The notes under the pieces: model-generated | Seen by the model: the letters and a program-made list of their open reading frames with translations, nothing else | What the model was told of the DNA's origin: nothing | Databases searched by the model: none | Shown here: positions 1 through 8,722 of the stretch, piece after piece | Layout: each line of letters begins with the position of its first letter | Numbering within the stretch: position 1 is the first letter of the stretch | Program-made: the position numbers and the translations under genes | DNA from: Agriterribacter humi | GTDB taxonomy: Bacteria; Bacteroidota; Bacteroidia; Chitinophagales; Chitinophagaceae | NCBI RefSeq assembly: GCF_009192765.1 | Contig: NZ_VOHQ01000018.1 | Location: forward strand, 1-64,000 | Length of the DNA: 64,000 bases | Reading direction: 5' to 3'

Positions 1-80
1 TGTTTTATTTCAAAACAAAACCTGAGCAAGCCTCCTATGCCCGGTCATACTTTTCCAAAGTCGTAGCACTTTCCTTATTC

Positions 81-1775
81 CTATCCGTTCTTTGCTTTTT
101 TCATTTTAGATTTTGGTAATACCGGCTGATGTAATTCTTTCTTTTCTCCGGAGATTGAATCGGCCAGCTTTACCGCTTCATACGCGTTTACTATGCCGGC
201 AGCCCTGCTAAGCTCCGACATGCTTACTTCTTCATCGGTTCCCGGCTTTTGTACTTTAATACCTTCCAGTTGGGTTGAAGACTTTTCAATAACAGACTTA
301 ATTTGCTGTACTGTAAGATCCGGATAATAGGACATCAGCAACGCCGCCAGGCCGGCAACTACAGGGCTGGCCATACTGGTTCCCTGTAAATTTCCATATT
401 GATTTCCGCCCGGTAAGGTAGAATATATTTTTACGCCTGGTGCAAAAACATCCACTTTTTCCTTACCATAGTTCGAGAAAGAACCTATAATACCGCCTGC
501 TGCCGGATCGCCGCTGGCGCCTACAGTAATCCAGTTGCTGGCGCTGGCTGTTGTATCGTTTTTGAAATCGGCGCTGGGAAAATTATCATTGTTATCAATA
601 TCTTTTGCATCATTTCCTGCAGCATGTACCAGCAGCACACCTTTAGATTCGGCATACCGCACCGCATCATCTACCCATTGTTTCTGGGGTGATATGCTTT
701 TACCAAAGCTCATATTTATTACTTTGGCCCCATTGTCTACGGCATAGCGGATAGCATTCGCTACATCCTTGTCGTGTTCATCACCATCCGGTACGGCTCT
801 TACCGTCATAATGCGCACATTATCAGCAATGCCATTCATTCCAATATTATTATTGCGCGATGCGGCAATAATACCTGATACATGGGTTCCATGCATGGGC
901 GTTCCCGCCATCACATCATTGTTACCATAATCGCGGTCATTGATATCATCATAATTGTCCTGAACAATTTCTCCACGATAATCCTTTGGTTCTTTTACAA
1001 TGGCTTCGGCCTTTGACTTTTCTCCATTATAAAATTCTTCCGTCATTTCAAGAAGCCTTTTATTGGTCATTTCACTGGCCTGGAAGCCAAGGAACAAAGC
1101 CATTATTGTGCTTTTTGCCTTGCTTTCGTCTGCTGATGCCGGTTTAAACGTTTGTAAATCATCGCCATTGTATTCACTCTTTTTTAAACTGATTTGAAGA
1201 ATGCTGTCGGCCCAGGGCATTTTTTCTACTATATTTTTCAGGAACATTACATTCAGGGAAGCTTCTTTGGCATCGCCTTCTATCAGGTTTCTTACTTTTT
1301 TATACATCTTTATTTCATCCAATTCTTCCGGGCTTGCCGTAGCTTCATCGGGCTCTGTATCTCCAAATTTCTTTTTTAATTTATAGTATACCCTTGCAGC
1401 TTCATATGAATCCTTATTTACATTTTTCCCATCTTTTCCACCTAAAAAATTCCAGCCATATACATCGTCAATATATCCGTTGTTGTCATCATCAATGCCA
1501 TTACCCGGAATTTCACCCGGGTTATGCCATAAAACAGGTTTTAAATCTTCGTGGGTGGTATCTACTCCTGAATCTATTACAGCTACTACTACCGGCACAC
1601 TTTTTTTCCCTTTTAACAATTCGTTGTAAGCTTTTTCCACATCTATACCATAATAACCATCTTTTTGCTTGTCAAGCATATGCCATCCTTTTGGAACATC
1701 TTTTACAGCGGTTTGCGCCAATCCGGAATGATATACCATCAATCCCACGAATGCGAGTAAGAAAGTTTTCTTCAT
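81..1775 (-). CDS. Secreted S8 (subtilisin-family) serine protease
   Basis: Exported serine endopeptidase of 564 residues. The chosen start opens a clear signal peptide (MKKTFLLAFVGL, cleaved near residue 20); an in-frame start 30 bases upstream would only add a charged tail. The catalytic triad is visible: Asp68 in AVIDSGVD, His295 in MHGTHVSG and Ser467 in GTSMASP, with the oxyanion Asn388 in HAAGND. Asp and His are about 226 residues apart, where classical subtilisins have a few tens; the extra stretch is Lys/Glu-rich and looks helical. No T9SS-type C-terminal domain is seen, and the protein ends in a Lys-rich tail (KSKMKKAKNG). It is monocistronic. The substrate cannot be told from sequence. 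Family assignment is secure. Confidence 0.93.
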   Translation of the reverse strand: MKKTFLLAFVGLMVYHSGLAQTAVKDVPKGWHMLDKQKDGYYGIDVEKAYNELLKGKKSVPVVVAVIDSGVDTTHEDLKPVLWHNPGEIPGNGIDDDNNGYIDDVYGWNFLGGKDGKNVNKDSYEAARVYYKLKKKFGDTEPDEATASPEELDEIKMYKKVRNLIEGDAKEASLNVMFLKNIVEKMPWADSILQISLKKSEYNGDDLQTFKPASADESKAKSTIMALFLGFQASEMTNKRLLEMTEEFYNGEKSKAEAIVKEPKDYRGEIVQDNYDDINDRDYGNNDVMAGTPMHGTHVSGIIAASRNNNIGMNGIADNVRIMTVRAVPDGDEHDKDVANAIRYAVDNGAKVINMSFGKSISPQKQWVDDAVRYAESKGVLLVHAAGNDAKDIDNNDNFPSADFKNDTTASASNWITVGASGDPAAGGIIGSFSNYGKEKVDVFAPGVKIYSTLPGGNQYGNLQGTSMASPVVAGLAALLMSYYPDLTVQQIKSVIEKSSTQLEGIKVQKPGTDEEVSMSELSRAAGIVNAYEAVKLADSISGEKKELHQPVLPKSKMKKAKNG

Positions 1776-1856
1776 GTATTTTGTTTGTTTAGCAAATTTG
1801 GACAAAAAATATTAATTATTGCCCCAGTTAACATAATTTAAAAAGACAGAGACGAT

Positions 1857-1893
1857 AAAAAAAAATGTCAGGGTTGCTTTTCCCTGACATTTT
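1857..1893 (-). terminator. Rho-independent terminator
   Basis: A perfect 12-bp inverted repeat (AAAATGTCAGGG at 1862-1873, CCCTGACATTTT at 1882-1893) with an 8-base loop. It is followed on the minus strand by a T-run (nine A on the plus strand, 1857-1865). It lies 17 bases past the stop of the OmpA/TSP3-like gene and ends that transcript. Confidence 0.9.
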
Positions 1894-1910
1894 AAATGAT
1901 TCTTAACGAT

Positions 1911-2942
1911 TTAATATCTTATTTGAACTTCCACGCCGGCATTCATCGCATTTCCTCCTGTATCTCTTGCAGTAACATTCATCTGTGAATCCTTAACACC
2001 CAGGTCTCTCAAATAGCTTAAAATGGTATTAGCCTGTATTGTGGAACTATTATCAGTTGATTTGAACACATCAACTTTTGCCCCTGGATTATTTATTATT
2101 TTATCTGCCAACTGTAAAATGATATTGAAATCATTATTTGACAGAACCTCACTATCCTCTTTAAATTTTACTACCGTTAAATAATCTGCAGCATCCGGGC
2201 GGTCATTGCTGAAATTATCCGTAGCTGAAGTATTTACAATGCTTTCGGTTTCAGCACAGCCTCCGTTCAAATCACTGCCTTTCACAAAAGGACACCTGTC
2301 CTCTTCATCATTTACACCGTCTGCATCACTATCGGGAACCGGGCAGCCCTCAAAGCGTGCAACACCGCCAATACCAGGACATTTATCTTCAAAATTAAAC
2401 ATACCGTCAGCATCTGTATCGGCAAATTGCATATTACCCTCGTTCAACTGGTCTTTAACCTCAATATTCTCCGAGTTGCTTAATGCAACAAAGGAAGATG
2501 AGACACTTGCTACTGACAAAGTTAAAGTCGTTTCTTCATCAGGTGTGGATAAAAGCGTTTCAGAAATAGCAATGTCTGCGGCAAAAGGATCAGGCGTGCT
2601 GATGCGAACCGGCGCATTGATATTATTATAGTGTGACTCCGTTGCAACAGTTGCGGCAGCAGAATTGATTTTTGCTAACGCATGATACGAAATATTCTTT
2701 TTTACCGTTGCCGATGAAGTGTAGGGATTTAATTCCGTATTCTCCGCTGTAATCACATTTTCATTACTGGCAGGTAAAAACAAAGGATCAGCCAGTTCAT
2801 CTTCCGCGAAATTATTTTCCTGCAAACCAACCCTTTCAATTACAGAGTTGCCCAGGCTTAAAATGTCACTATCTACCAGGGATTGGGCACTGTAATCATA
2901 TAGTAGCAGCGCAGACAGAAGTACCGCATCTAACTTTCTCAT
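1911..2942 (-). CDS. Envelope protein with two TSP3-type repeats and a degenerate OmpA-like C-terminus
   Basis: Predicted exported protein of 343 residues. It starts with a signal peptide (MRKLDAVLLSALLL) followed by a long low-similarity region. Around residues 170-235 are two thrombospondin type 3 calcium-binding repeats (DTDADGMFNFEDKCP and DSDADGVNDEEDRCP). The last 95 residues resemble an OmpA peptidoglycan-binding domain in layout (beta strand, helix, strand ending VEVQIRY). However, the usual GHTD and N..LS..RA signatures are absent; SSTIQANTILSYL occupies the place of the helix. The adjacent upstream gene encodes a full-length TSP3/OmpA protein, so this may be a diverged relative. A start three codons earlier (2951) is possible. 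Function is not known; structural anchoring of the envelope is an inference. Confidence 0.7.
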   Translation of the reverse strand: MRKLDAVLLSALLLYDYSAQSLVDSDILSLGNSVIERVGLQENNFAEDELADPLFLPASNENVITAENTELNPYTSSATVKKNISYHALAKINSAAATVATESHYNNINAPVRISTPDPFAADIAISETLLSTPDEETTLTLSVASVSSSFVALSNSENIEVKDQLNEGNMQFADTDADGMFNFEDKCPGIGGVARFEGCPVPDSDADGVNDEEDRCPFVKGSDLNGGCAETESIVNTSATDNFSNDRPDAADYLTVVKFKEDSEVLSNNDFNIILQLADKIINNPGAKVDVFKSTDNSSTIQANTILSYLRDLGVKDSQMNVTARDTGGNAMNAGVEVQIRY

Positions 2943-3410
2943 AAAAATCATTTTTTAGTTTTATAAAGGGCGGATAGGATTTCTGAACTATATAACGAAA
3001 AAACACTTAGTCGGATTGTAAAACTACTTAGTTTTTCATCGGGGATATTGTGCGGCTCATCGAAAGTGATTATTGCTGTGTCGAAGGTGAGAAGTGAATC
3101 GCTTCTTTTACCCCGTCCGAACGGTGTTCAGCCGGGCGGGCTCTCATTTTTCAGGATAACATACAGACATAATTTGCTTGACTTAACACAAGAAAGAGCT
3201 TTTTAAAAAAAGGCCTGGTTTATAAAACATATACAACGAAGCCTGGAGGAAGATCACAGGAGCAATTGGCAATACAAAACTATAATAAGTTGCCGTTAAA
3301 TGCAACTGGCACACGACGATATTATCACATGATAAAACGATATACTGCCTAAAAAATAAACACCTTTCCGGGATGGAAAGATGTTTATTAAAATAGGTTA
3401 TATGTTACCG
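2943..3410. other. Intergenic region with REP-like inverted repeat
   Basis: 468 bases between two minus-strand genes. It should hold the promoter of the downstream gene, but no clean TAnnTTTG element was found. At 3111-3141 there is a GC-rich element (CCCGTCC, spacer, GGGCGGG) whose layout matches the one near 21995-22029, standing out from the AT-rich surroundings. The terminator of the next gene occupies 3350-3389. Confidence 0.5.
3350..3389 (-). terminator. Rho-independent terminator
   Basis: A 15-bp inverted repeat with one mismatch: AATAAACACCTTTCC (3355-3369) and GGAAAGATGTTTATT (3375-3389), with a 5-base loop. An A-run at 3350-3356 on the plus strand gives a T-tract in the minus-strand transcript. 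It lies 21 bases past the stop of the TSP3/OmpA gene. Confidence 0.85.
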
Positions 3411-4928
3411 TTAGTATTTTACTTTAAATGCCACACGCCTGTTTTTAGACCTGCCTTTTTCGGTATTGTTATCGGCTATAGGATGCTCGGAACCAAAACC
3501 GGATGCAGTTAACCGTTCAGAAGCAATACCTTTTTTAACAAGGTAGGTTTTTATAGCAAGCGCACGGCGTCCTGAAAGCACCTGGTTATGCCGCACAGAG
3601 CCGGTATTGTCTGTATGTCCTTCAATATCTAATTTCAGTTCGGCATCGGTGCGCATAATTTCTGCCATCTTATCTAAAGCAGTAAATGAAGAGGTTTTAA
3701 TATTGTCGCTGTTTACATCAAATAGAATACTGCGCGCGGCTTTATTAATATCGTCAAGCATATCTTTTGCAATATACGGACAGCCCTTGTTTTCTTTTGT
3801 TCCGGTTTTAAGCGGGCATTTGTCCGTATCATCATCAATACCATCGCGATCGGTGTCAGGCGCCGGGCAGCCATTGTATTTGACAGTGCCGGCAATACCA
3901 GGACAGTTATCGTTATCATCGTCTATGCCATCAGCGTCAGTATCAGGTACAGCACAGCCATTGTATTTGGCAGTTCCGGCTACATCGGGGCATTTATCTG
4001 TATCATCGGCAATACCGTCCTTATCCCTATCCGGGGCAGGACATCCTATGAGCTTACTCGTTCCTGCAACGCCAGGACATTTATCTTCATTATCAGGCAC
4101 ACTGTCACCATCTGTATCAGGGCAGCCATTTGTTGCCGCCGTGCCCATTTCAGTTGGGCATTTATCCAGCTGATCGGCTACGCCATCCCCATCACTATCT
4201 TTTTGATCTGCTTTAATTTTAGCGGTTTTGGATGGCGTGAGCCATATTACCACAGTACCACCCCAAAGCTCATGTTTGAATGATCCTGTGTATTGAGCAG
4301 TATAAAAATCAGACATGCTCCGGCTGTAGTTTGCAGTGAGCATGAGACGATCATTAAAATCAAACCCCGCCAATGCATTTATACCCCAATTTAGCTTTTG
4401 GTATTTGTTAACTGCATCGCCGGAAGCGAGCTTGTCGTTGAAACTATTGCGTTCGCCTGAAGCATTCGTAATTTCATATGTGGCTTTACCGTTCAGTTGC
4501 AAGGCAATGTATGGTCCGCCACCCACTATAAATCTAACTTTTTGGGTAATGGGCAGGCGGTAAATAAAATTTACCGGGAGTTCGAGGTAGTTGATTTTCC
4601 AGGAAGCATTGATAGCAGAAGTATCATTAAGAAAAGATTTTGCAGAATCATAGGATTTTGAAAACTTCCTTCCTTTGTTGGTATATAACAATGCCGGCTG
4701 AACAGCCCAGTTTCCATTTTTGTCTAAGTTTATCTCCGAAAAAACACCCGCATGAAAACCACTGAGCGGAGAAAAGTTCTCTTTATATTGTTGATTCCAG
4801 CTTTGGAGGTTATTTGTTTCAATAACGGAAACATTGTGCGGTCCGGCACCTACTCCCCATTTGATTTGAGCATACATAAAATTGAAAAACACAAGGTTAA
4901 AGGCTAACAGTAAATATGTCTTTTTCAT
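3411..4928 (-). CDS. Outer-membrane protein: beta-barrel, five TSP3 repeats, OmpA domain
   Basis: Predicted outer-membrane protein of 505 residues with a signal peptide (MKKTYLLLAFNLVFFNF, cleaved after MYAQ). Residues 22-235 are strand-rich with alternating aromatics, as in Bacteroidota PorT/OMP_b-brl-type barrels. Residues about 243-383 contain five thrombospondin type 3 repeats of the form DxDxDGxxDxxDKCP, which bind calcium in known members. The final 115 residues are a canonical OmpA domain: ILFDVNSDNI, IEGHTDNTGS, SGRRALAIKTYL and SKNRRVAFKVKY. In the family this domain binds peptidoglycan, so the protein probably ties the outer membrane to the wall. The TSP3 block makes the DNA at about 3770-4210 internally repetitive and creates a spurious long reading frame on the other strand. 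Confidence 0.88.
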   Translation of the reverse strand: MKKTYLLLAFNLVFFNFMYAQIKWGVGAGPHNVSVIETNNLQSWNQQYKENFSPLSGFHAGVFSEINLDKNGNWAVQPALLYTNKGRKFSKSYDSAKSFLNDTSAINASWKINYLELPVNFIYRLPITQKVRFIVGGGPYIALQLNGKATYEITNASGERNSFNDKLASGDAVNKYQKLNWGINALAGFDFNDRLMLTANYSRSMSDFYTAQYTGSFKHELWGGTVVIWLTPSKTAKIKADQKDSDGDGVADQLDKCPTEMGTAATNGCPDTDGDSVPDNEDKCPGVAGTSKLIGCPAPDRDKDGIADDTDKCPDVAGTAKYNGCAVPDTDADGIDDDNDNCPGIAGTVKYNGCPAPDTDRDGIDDDTDKCPLKTGTKENKGCPYIAKDMLDDINKAARSILFDVNSDNIKTSSFTALDKMAEIMRTDAELKLDIEGHTDNTGSVRHNQVLSGRRALAIKTYLVKKGIASERLTASGFGSEHPIADNNTEKGRSKNRRVAFKVKY

Positions 4929-5345
4929 ACTGACGGGTTATTTCCAAAGGATGAATTGAATATATGATGATTATAACGTGCAATACACTATAATATTATT
5001 GGGATTCAGGCGGTTCCATTTTTTCATGAAGCGGGGGATGCCTGGTTACATTCATCTGTTTTTTCCCTGCGTATCTTAGTTTAAAGGAGAAATTCTAAAA
5101 AATGGTTTTGCCATCAGCTTATAAAGAGGATAAATAAAAGTTGTTGATCTTTTCCGCCGGTCAAACAATTTTAAAAATACAGGTAATCTGGTTAATGAAT
5201 TTTGGCTCCATGATTGTTAACACCTGACCACTGGTCTTCAAATATCAACTAATAAAAAAAATATATTTTTCAAAAAAAAGATATGCACGTTTCACGGGAA
5301 ACATGTGGATAAGTAGCTCATTTATAATATCTTTAACAGGAAAGC
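4929..5345. other. Intergenic region with parS-like and DnaA-box sequences
   Basis: 417 bases between the OMP gene and the dehydrogenase gene, both minus strand. Most is featureless AT-rich DNA. The part from 5288 to 5312 carries a parS-like 16-mer followed directly by a perfect DnaA-box 9-mer, listed separately. No terminator with a T-tract was recognised for the dehydrogenase gene. Confidence 0.5.
5288..5312. promoter_or_regulatory. Candidate parS-like site plus DnaA box
   Basis: Bases 5288-5303 (CGTTTCACGGGAAACA) match the ParB-binding parS consensus TGTTTCACGTGAAACA at 14 of 16 positions, with mismatches at positions 1 and 10. One base is shared with the next motif boundary: 5304-5312 reads TGTGGATAA, the exact reverse complement of the DnaA box TTATCCACA. 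The position 10 mismatch breaks the perfect palindrome, so ParB binding is uncertain. The match is seen in the sequence; the function is inference. Confidence 0.35.
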
Positions 5346-6878
5346 TTAAATATTAAATGTGATTCCCTGAGCCAAAGGAAGAGTTCCGGACCAATTGATG
5401 GTATTCGTTTGTCTGCGCATATAATTTTTCCATGCATCGCTGCCACTTTCCCTTCCACCGCCCGTTTCTTTTTCACCTCCAAAAGCTCCCCCAATCTCTG
5501 CGCCACTTGTGCCTATGTTTACATTCGCAATACCGCAATCACTACCTGCAACCGACAAAAACAATTCAGCTTCTCTCAGGTTGAGGGTCATAACCGATGA
5601 TGACAATCCCTGGGGAACGCTGTTTTGAATAGCAATGGCTTCTTCGATGCTTTTGTATTTCATTAAATAAAGAATAGGAGCAAAGGTTTCATGATGAACG
5701 ATTGCATAGTGGGCAAATACCTCGGCAATACAGGGTTTTACATAGCACCCGCTTTTGTATTCTATGCCTTCTAATACAGCTCCTTCGATAATAAAATTGC
5801 CTCCCTCTTTTTTGCAGCTTTCTATGGCTGCCAGGTAATTTTTTACGGCATCGGTATCAATCAGGGGCCCCACATGGTTTTCTTCGTTCATGGGGTCCCC
5901 AATTCTTAATTGCTGGTATGCGTTTACCAGTTTATCTTTAAAGATGTCGTAAATATCTTCCTGAACAATCAACCGCCTGCTGCTGGTGCAACGTTGTCCG
6001 GCAGTGCCTACCGCCCCAAATACGCTGGCTATTACAGCTATATCAATATCGGCGTCTTTTGATACAATTATAGCATTGTTGCCGCCTAATTCCAATAAGC
6101 TTTTCCCTAACCTGGAAGCTACCGCAGAAGCTACTGCTTTTCCCATACGGGTAGATCCGGTTGCGGAAATTAAAGGAATTCTCACATCGTTCGACATTTT
6201 TTCTCCTATGTATTTATCGCCAATTAAAATACAACTAACTCCTTCAGGAACATTATTTTGCAGTAGTACATCTGAAATTAAATTTTGACAGGCAATTGCA
6301 CACAAGGGCGTTTTTTCGGAAGGCTTCCAGATACAGGCATTACCGCATACCCAGGAAAGCATTGCATTCCAGCTCCACACTGCCACGGGGAAATTAAAAG
6401 CGGATATAATACCAGTGATACCTAACGGATGCCATTGTTCGTACATGCGGTGACCGGGGCGTTCACTATGCATGGTTAATCCGTATAACTGGCGCGAAAG
6501 TCCCACAGCAAAATCGCAGATATCTATCATCTCCTGTACTTCACCCAAACCTTCCTGCAGGCTTTTGCCCATTTCGTAAGAAACCAGTTTTCCAAGAGGT
6601 TCTTTAAATTCCCGGAGCTTTTCGCCAATTTGTCTAACCACATCTCCCCTTTTTGGAGCGGGCCAGGTTCTCCATTCTAAAAATGCCTCATTTGCTTTTC
6701 TTACCACAGTTTCATAACCATTGTCATCTGCAAGGTATACGCTGGCTATCAGGGCCCCGTCAACCGGGGAATGCGAAGGAAGGATTGCGCCTGATGACCC
6801 AATATAGAATTGTCCCGTAGAAACGCCCTGGTTTACAGAACTGATCCGCAGTTTTTCAATAAAATTACTCATTGTCAT
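5346..6878 (-). CDS. ALDH7-family aldehyde dehydrogenase (aminoadipate-semialdehyde type)
   Basis: NAD(P)-dependent aldehyde dehydrogenase of about 510 residues, closest in motifs to the ALDH7/antiquitin group. That group oxidises alpha-aminoadipic semialdehyde (piperideine-6-carboxylate) in lysine breakdown. Visible motifs are FNFPVAVWSWN, SATGSTRMGKAV for the cofactor, the catalytic Glu263 in LLELGGNNAIIV and the catalytic Cys297 in GTAGQRCTSSRR; the last two are characteristic of ALDH7. The start at 6878 (MTMSNF) is preferred over an upstream start at 6911 because the added residues are not family-like; 6872 is also possible. It is monocistronic with no lysine-pathway neighbours, so the substrate rests on family similarity alone. 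Confidence 0.85.
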   Translation of the reverse strand: MTMSNFIEKLRISSVNQGVSTGQFYIGSSGAILPSHSPVDGALIASVYLADDNGYETVVRKANEAFLEWRTWPAPKRGDVVRQIGEKLREFKEPLGKLVSYEMGKSLQEGLGEVQEMIDICDFAVGLSRQLYGLTMHSERPGHRMYEQWHPLGITGIISAFNFPVAVWSWNAMLSWVCGNACIWKPSEKTPLCAIACQNLISDVLLQNNVPEGVSCILIGDKYIGEKMSNDVRIPLISATGSTRMGKAVASAVASRLGKSLLELGGNNAIIVSKDADIDIAVIASVFGAVGTAGQRCTSSRRLIVQEDIYDIFKDKLVNAYQQLRIGDPMNEENHVGPLIDTDAVKNYLAAIESCKKEGGNFIIEGAVLEGIEYKSGCYVKPCIAEVFAHYAIVHHETFAPILYLMKYKSIEEAIAIQNSVPQGLSSSVMTLNLREAELFLSVAGSDCGIANVNIGTSGAEIGGAFGGEKETGGGRESGSDAWKNYMRRQTNTINWSGTLPLAQGITFNI

Positions 6879-7327
6879 TTTATTTTGCCACAATATACAT
6901 ATTGCAGACACAGTTTACATCCACTAATGTCAGGTTACAGGAAGTAACCATTTTAACTTTTTGAAAAATGCAGGAATAAGCAAAGCTATTCAAAGCCTGA
7001 ACCATCCTGTGGCACTGACTTTCGTAAATTTTAAGTCATCCCATGCCATCAGGGCAGGTGATTATCCACTCTTTCCTTTGATCTATGTTATTAAATCGGG
7101 TATAGTTATTGATTTAATGGCTAAGAGTTATGAGGTTTCGAAATTATTGATCTTCTTTGCATACTGTTACGCTTTTTTGTATCCGCAATGAGAAACCTGT
7201 AAGTGCAGGTTTTTTTTATTTACTGCACTCCCATCCATCCCCATTATCACTTGAAAAGCCTCGCGATTTTAATCGGGTTCCAACTTGTGTGAAACCGTGT
7301 ATTGTTAACTTGATTAAATCAAACAAA
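6879..7327. other. Intergenic region, possible small-RNA locus
   Basis: 449 bases between divergently oriented genes. It contains a plus-strand terminator at 7193-7217 with no recognisable plus-strand gene before it, so an unannotated short transcript may end there. A one-mismatch DnaA-box-like 9-mer (TTATCCACT) lies at 7062-7070. A 76-codon frame (6961-7191) starts at TTG, has no family features and is probably not real. Confidence 0.35.
7193..7217 (+). terminator. Rho-independent terminator without an obvious upstream gene
   Basis: AAACCTG (7193-7199), a 6-base loop, then CAGGTTT followed by an uninterrupted T-run. It is a textbook plus-strand terminator located 110 bases before the start of the small secreted protein gene. 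It could end a small RNA or act as a leader attenuator for that gene. Confidence 0.75.
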
Positions 7328-7822
7328 ATGGCAAATTCATTCCGTACGCGGTTTGGCAGTTTATGTATTATTTTGACCATGGCAGCGTTATCTGCAAAAG
7401 CAAATGACGAATCTGTTCAACCTGAACAATTTAATCTGAACGCCTTTGTAAAAGCATCTGTTAGTATTTTAGACGGAAACGCTGCAAGAGTAGAAGCGTT
7501 TTTAAATAAGCTAAAGAATAAGGAGTCAACCAGTATTTGTGTTTGCGAAATACTGGAGCTTCAAAACAACAATTCGAAATATACCAATGTGGCCATCTTT
7601 GCCGAGAAAACAAATAAGGGAAACATTGGGAATGGGTATAAAGTTGCGGAGCGGACAATAGCGAAGGAAAAAAAGCAAATGCGGTCAATTTATTTTGACG
7701 CGGTAAAGATAAATACAAAGGTGGCGGTAGCGTCTAATTGTTTGAGCTTATATATGAAGTTAAAGGCGGAAGCACCCGGATTGAAACTCTATGATATTTT
7801 AGATGCAGATAAACACTATTAG
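7328..7822 (+). CDS. Small secreted protein of unknown function
   Basis: 164-residue protein with a plausible signal peptide (MANSFRTRFGSLCIILTMAALSAKA). The start at ATG 7328 is chosen because it opens this signal; the longer frame upstream runs through the terminator and is implausible. The mature part (about 140 residues) is lysine-rich and mixed alpha/beta. It has two close cysteines (SICVCE, around residues 61-63 of the mature chain) and a third further on (ASNCLSL). I recognise no domain. It faces panB convergently, 67 bases apart, and no terminator was found between them. Confidence 0.6.
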   Translation: MANSFRTRFGSLCIILTMAALSAKANDESVQPEQFNLNAFVKASVSILDGNAARVEAFLNKLKNKESTSICVCEILELQNNNSKYTNVAIFAEKTNKGNIGNGYKVAERTIAKEKKQMRSIYFDAVKINTKVAVASNCLSLYMKLKAEAPGLKLYDILDADKHY

Positions 7823-7889
7823 TATACTAATGTATTGATAAAAAGATTATTGCAGCGGATATGTTATATTTTATTTCAACAGCTCGTTT

Positions 7890-8705
7890 TTAGTATTGCT
7901 CATTTTCATTAGGAAAGTCGCCCTCCTTTACATCAGTAATATAATGTTGAACAGCATGTGTTATAGCTTCATTAAGATTAAGATATTGCCGTAAAAAGCG
8001 AGGTTTAAATTCACTTGTAATACCCAACATATCATGCATTACCAGTACCTGCCCGTCACAATCCCCTCCCGCTCCAATGCCAATAGTAGGAATATGGAGG
8101 CTTGCGCTTACCTGCTTGGCCAGCGCAGCCGGAATTTTTTCCAGCACTATGGAAAAGCACCCGGTTTCTTCCAGAAGCCTGGCATCGCGCTGGAGCTTTT
8201 CGGCTTCCGCTTCCTCTTTTGCCCTTACAGTATAGGTGCCGAATTTATAAATAGACTGAGGCGTTAAACCCAAATGACCCATAACCGGAACACCTGCTGA
8301 TATGATCCTTTTAACTGATTCTATCACTTCCTCGCCGCCTTCAAGCTTTACAGCATGCGCTCCCGTTTCTTTCATAATGCGGATTGTGGAGTTCAGTGCT
8401 TCTTTTGAATTACCCTGGTAAGCACCAAAAGGAAGGTCCACCACAACCAGGCAACGTTTAGCTCCTCTTACTACCGATGAGGCGTGATAGATCATTTGAT
8501 CCAAAGTTACCGGGAGTGTCGTTTCATGTCCAGCCATTACATTGCTGGCAGAGTCGCCCACCAGTAAAATATCTATTCCTGCTGCGTCAAATGTTTTGGC
8601 AAACGAATAATCATACGCTGTAAGCATGGCTATTTTTTCACCATTGCTTTTCATTTTCTGGAGGGTATTGGTAGTAATTCTTTTGATTTCTTTATTGATA
8701 CTCAT
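7890..8705 (-). CDS. panB: 3-methyl-2-oxobutanoate hydroxymethyltransferase PanB
   Basis: First committed enzyme of pantothenate synthesis. It transfers a hydroxymethyl group from methylenetetrahydrofolate to 2-oxoisovalerate to give ketopantoate, in the cytosol. The 271-residue length is normal. Signatures seen include [33 protein letters not shown] (magnesium-binding Asp in VGDS), [16 protein letters not shown] and GHLGLTPQS, and the late [15 protein letters not shown]. It lies 17 bases after ppx on the same strand and is probably co-transcribed with it. The other pantothenate genes panC and panD sit 5 kb upstream, separated by polyphosphate and heptose genes. Confidence 0.96.
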   Translation of the reverse strand: MSINKEIKRITTNTLQKMKSNGEKIAMLTAYDYSFAKTFDAAGIDILLVGDSASNVMAGHETTLPVTLDQMIYHASSVVRGAKRCLVVVDLPFGAYQGNSKEALNSTIRIMKETGAHAVKLEGGEEVIESVKRIISAGVPVMGHLGLTPQSIYKFGTYTVRAKEEAEAEKLQRDARLLEETGCFSIVLEKIPAALAKQVSASLHIPTIGIGAGGDCDGQVLVMHDMLGITSEFKPRFLRQYLNLNEAITHAVQHYITDVKEGDFPNENEQY

Positions 8706-8722
8706 AAAATGATTATGGGCGT

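Noticed and set aside
3607-4173. 188-codon plus-strand frame opposite the TSP3 block
   Set aside because: It is the antisense reading of the repeated DxDxDG codons, with repeats of its own produced by that periodicity; the minus-strand gene explains it.
7062-7070. DnaA-box-like TTATCCACT
   Set aside because: One mismatch and isolated; expected by chance at this length of DNA. Only the perfect box at 5304 is kept as a candidate.
6961-7191. 76-codon plus-strand frame before the orphan terminator
   Set aside because: It starts at TTG, has no recognised motif or signal sequence, and ends exactly where the terminator stem starts. Coding status is not supported, though a transcript may exist.
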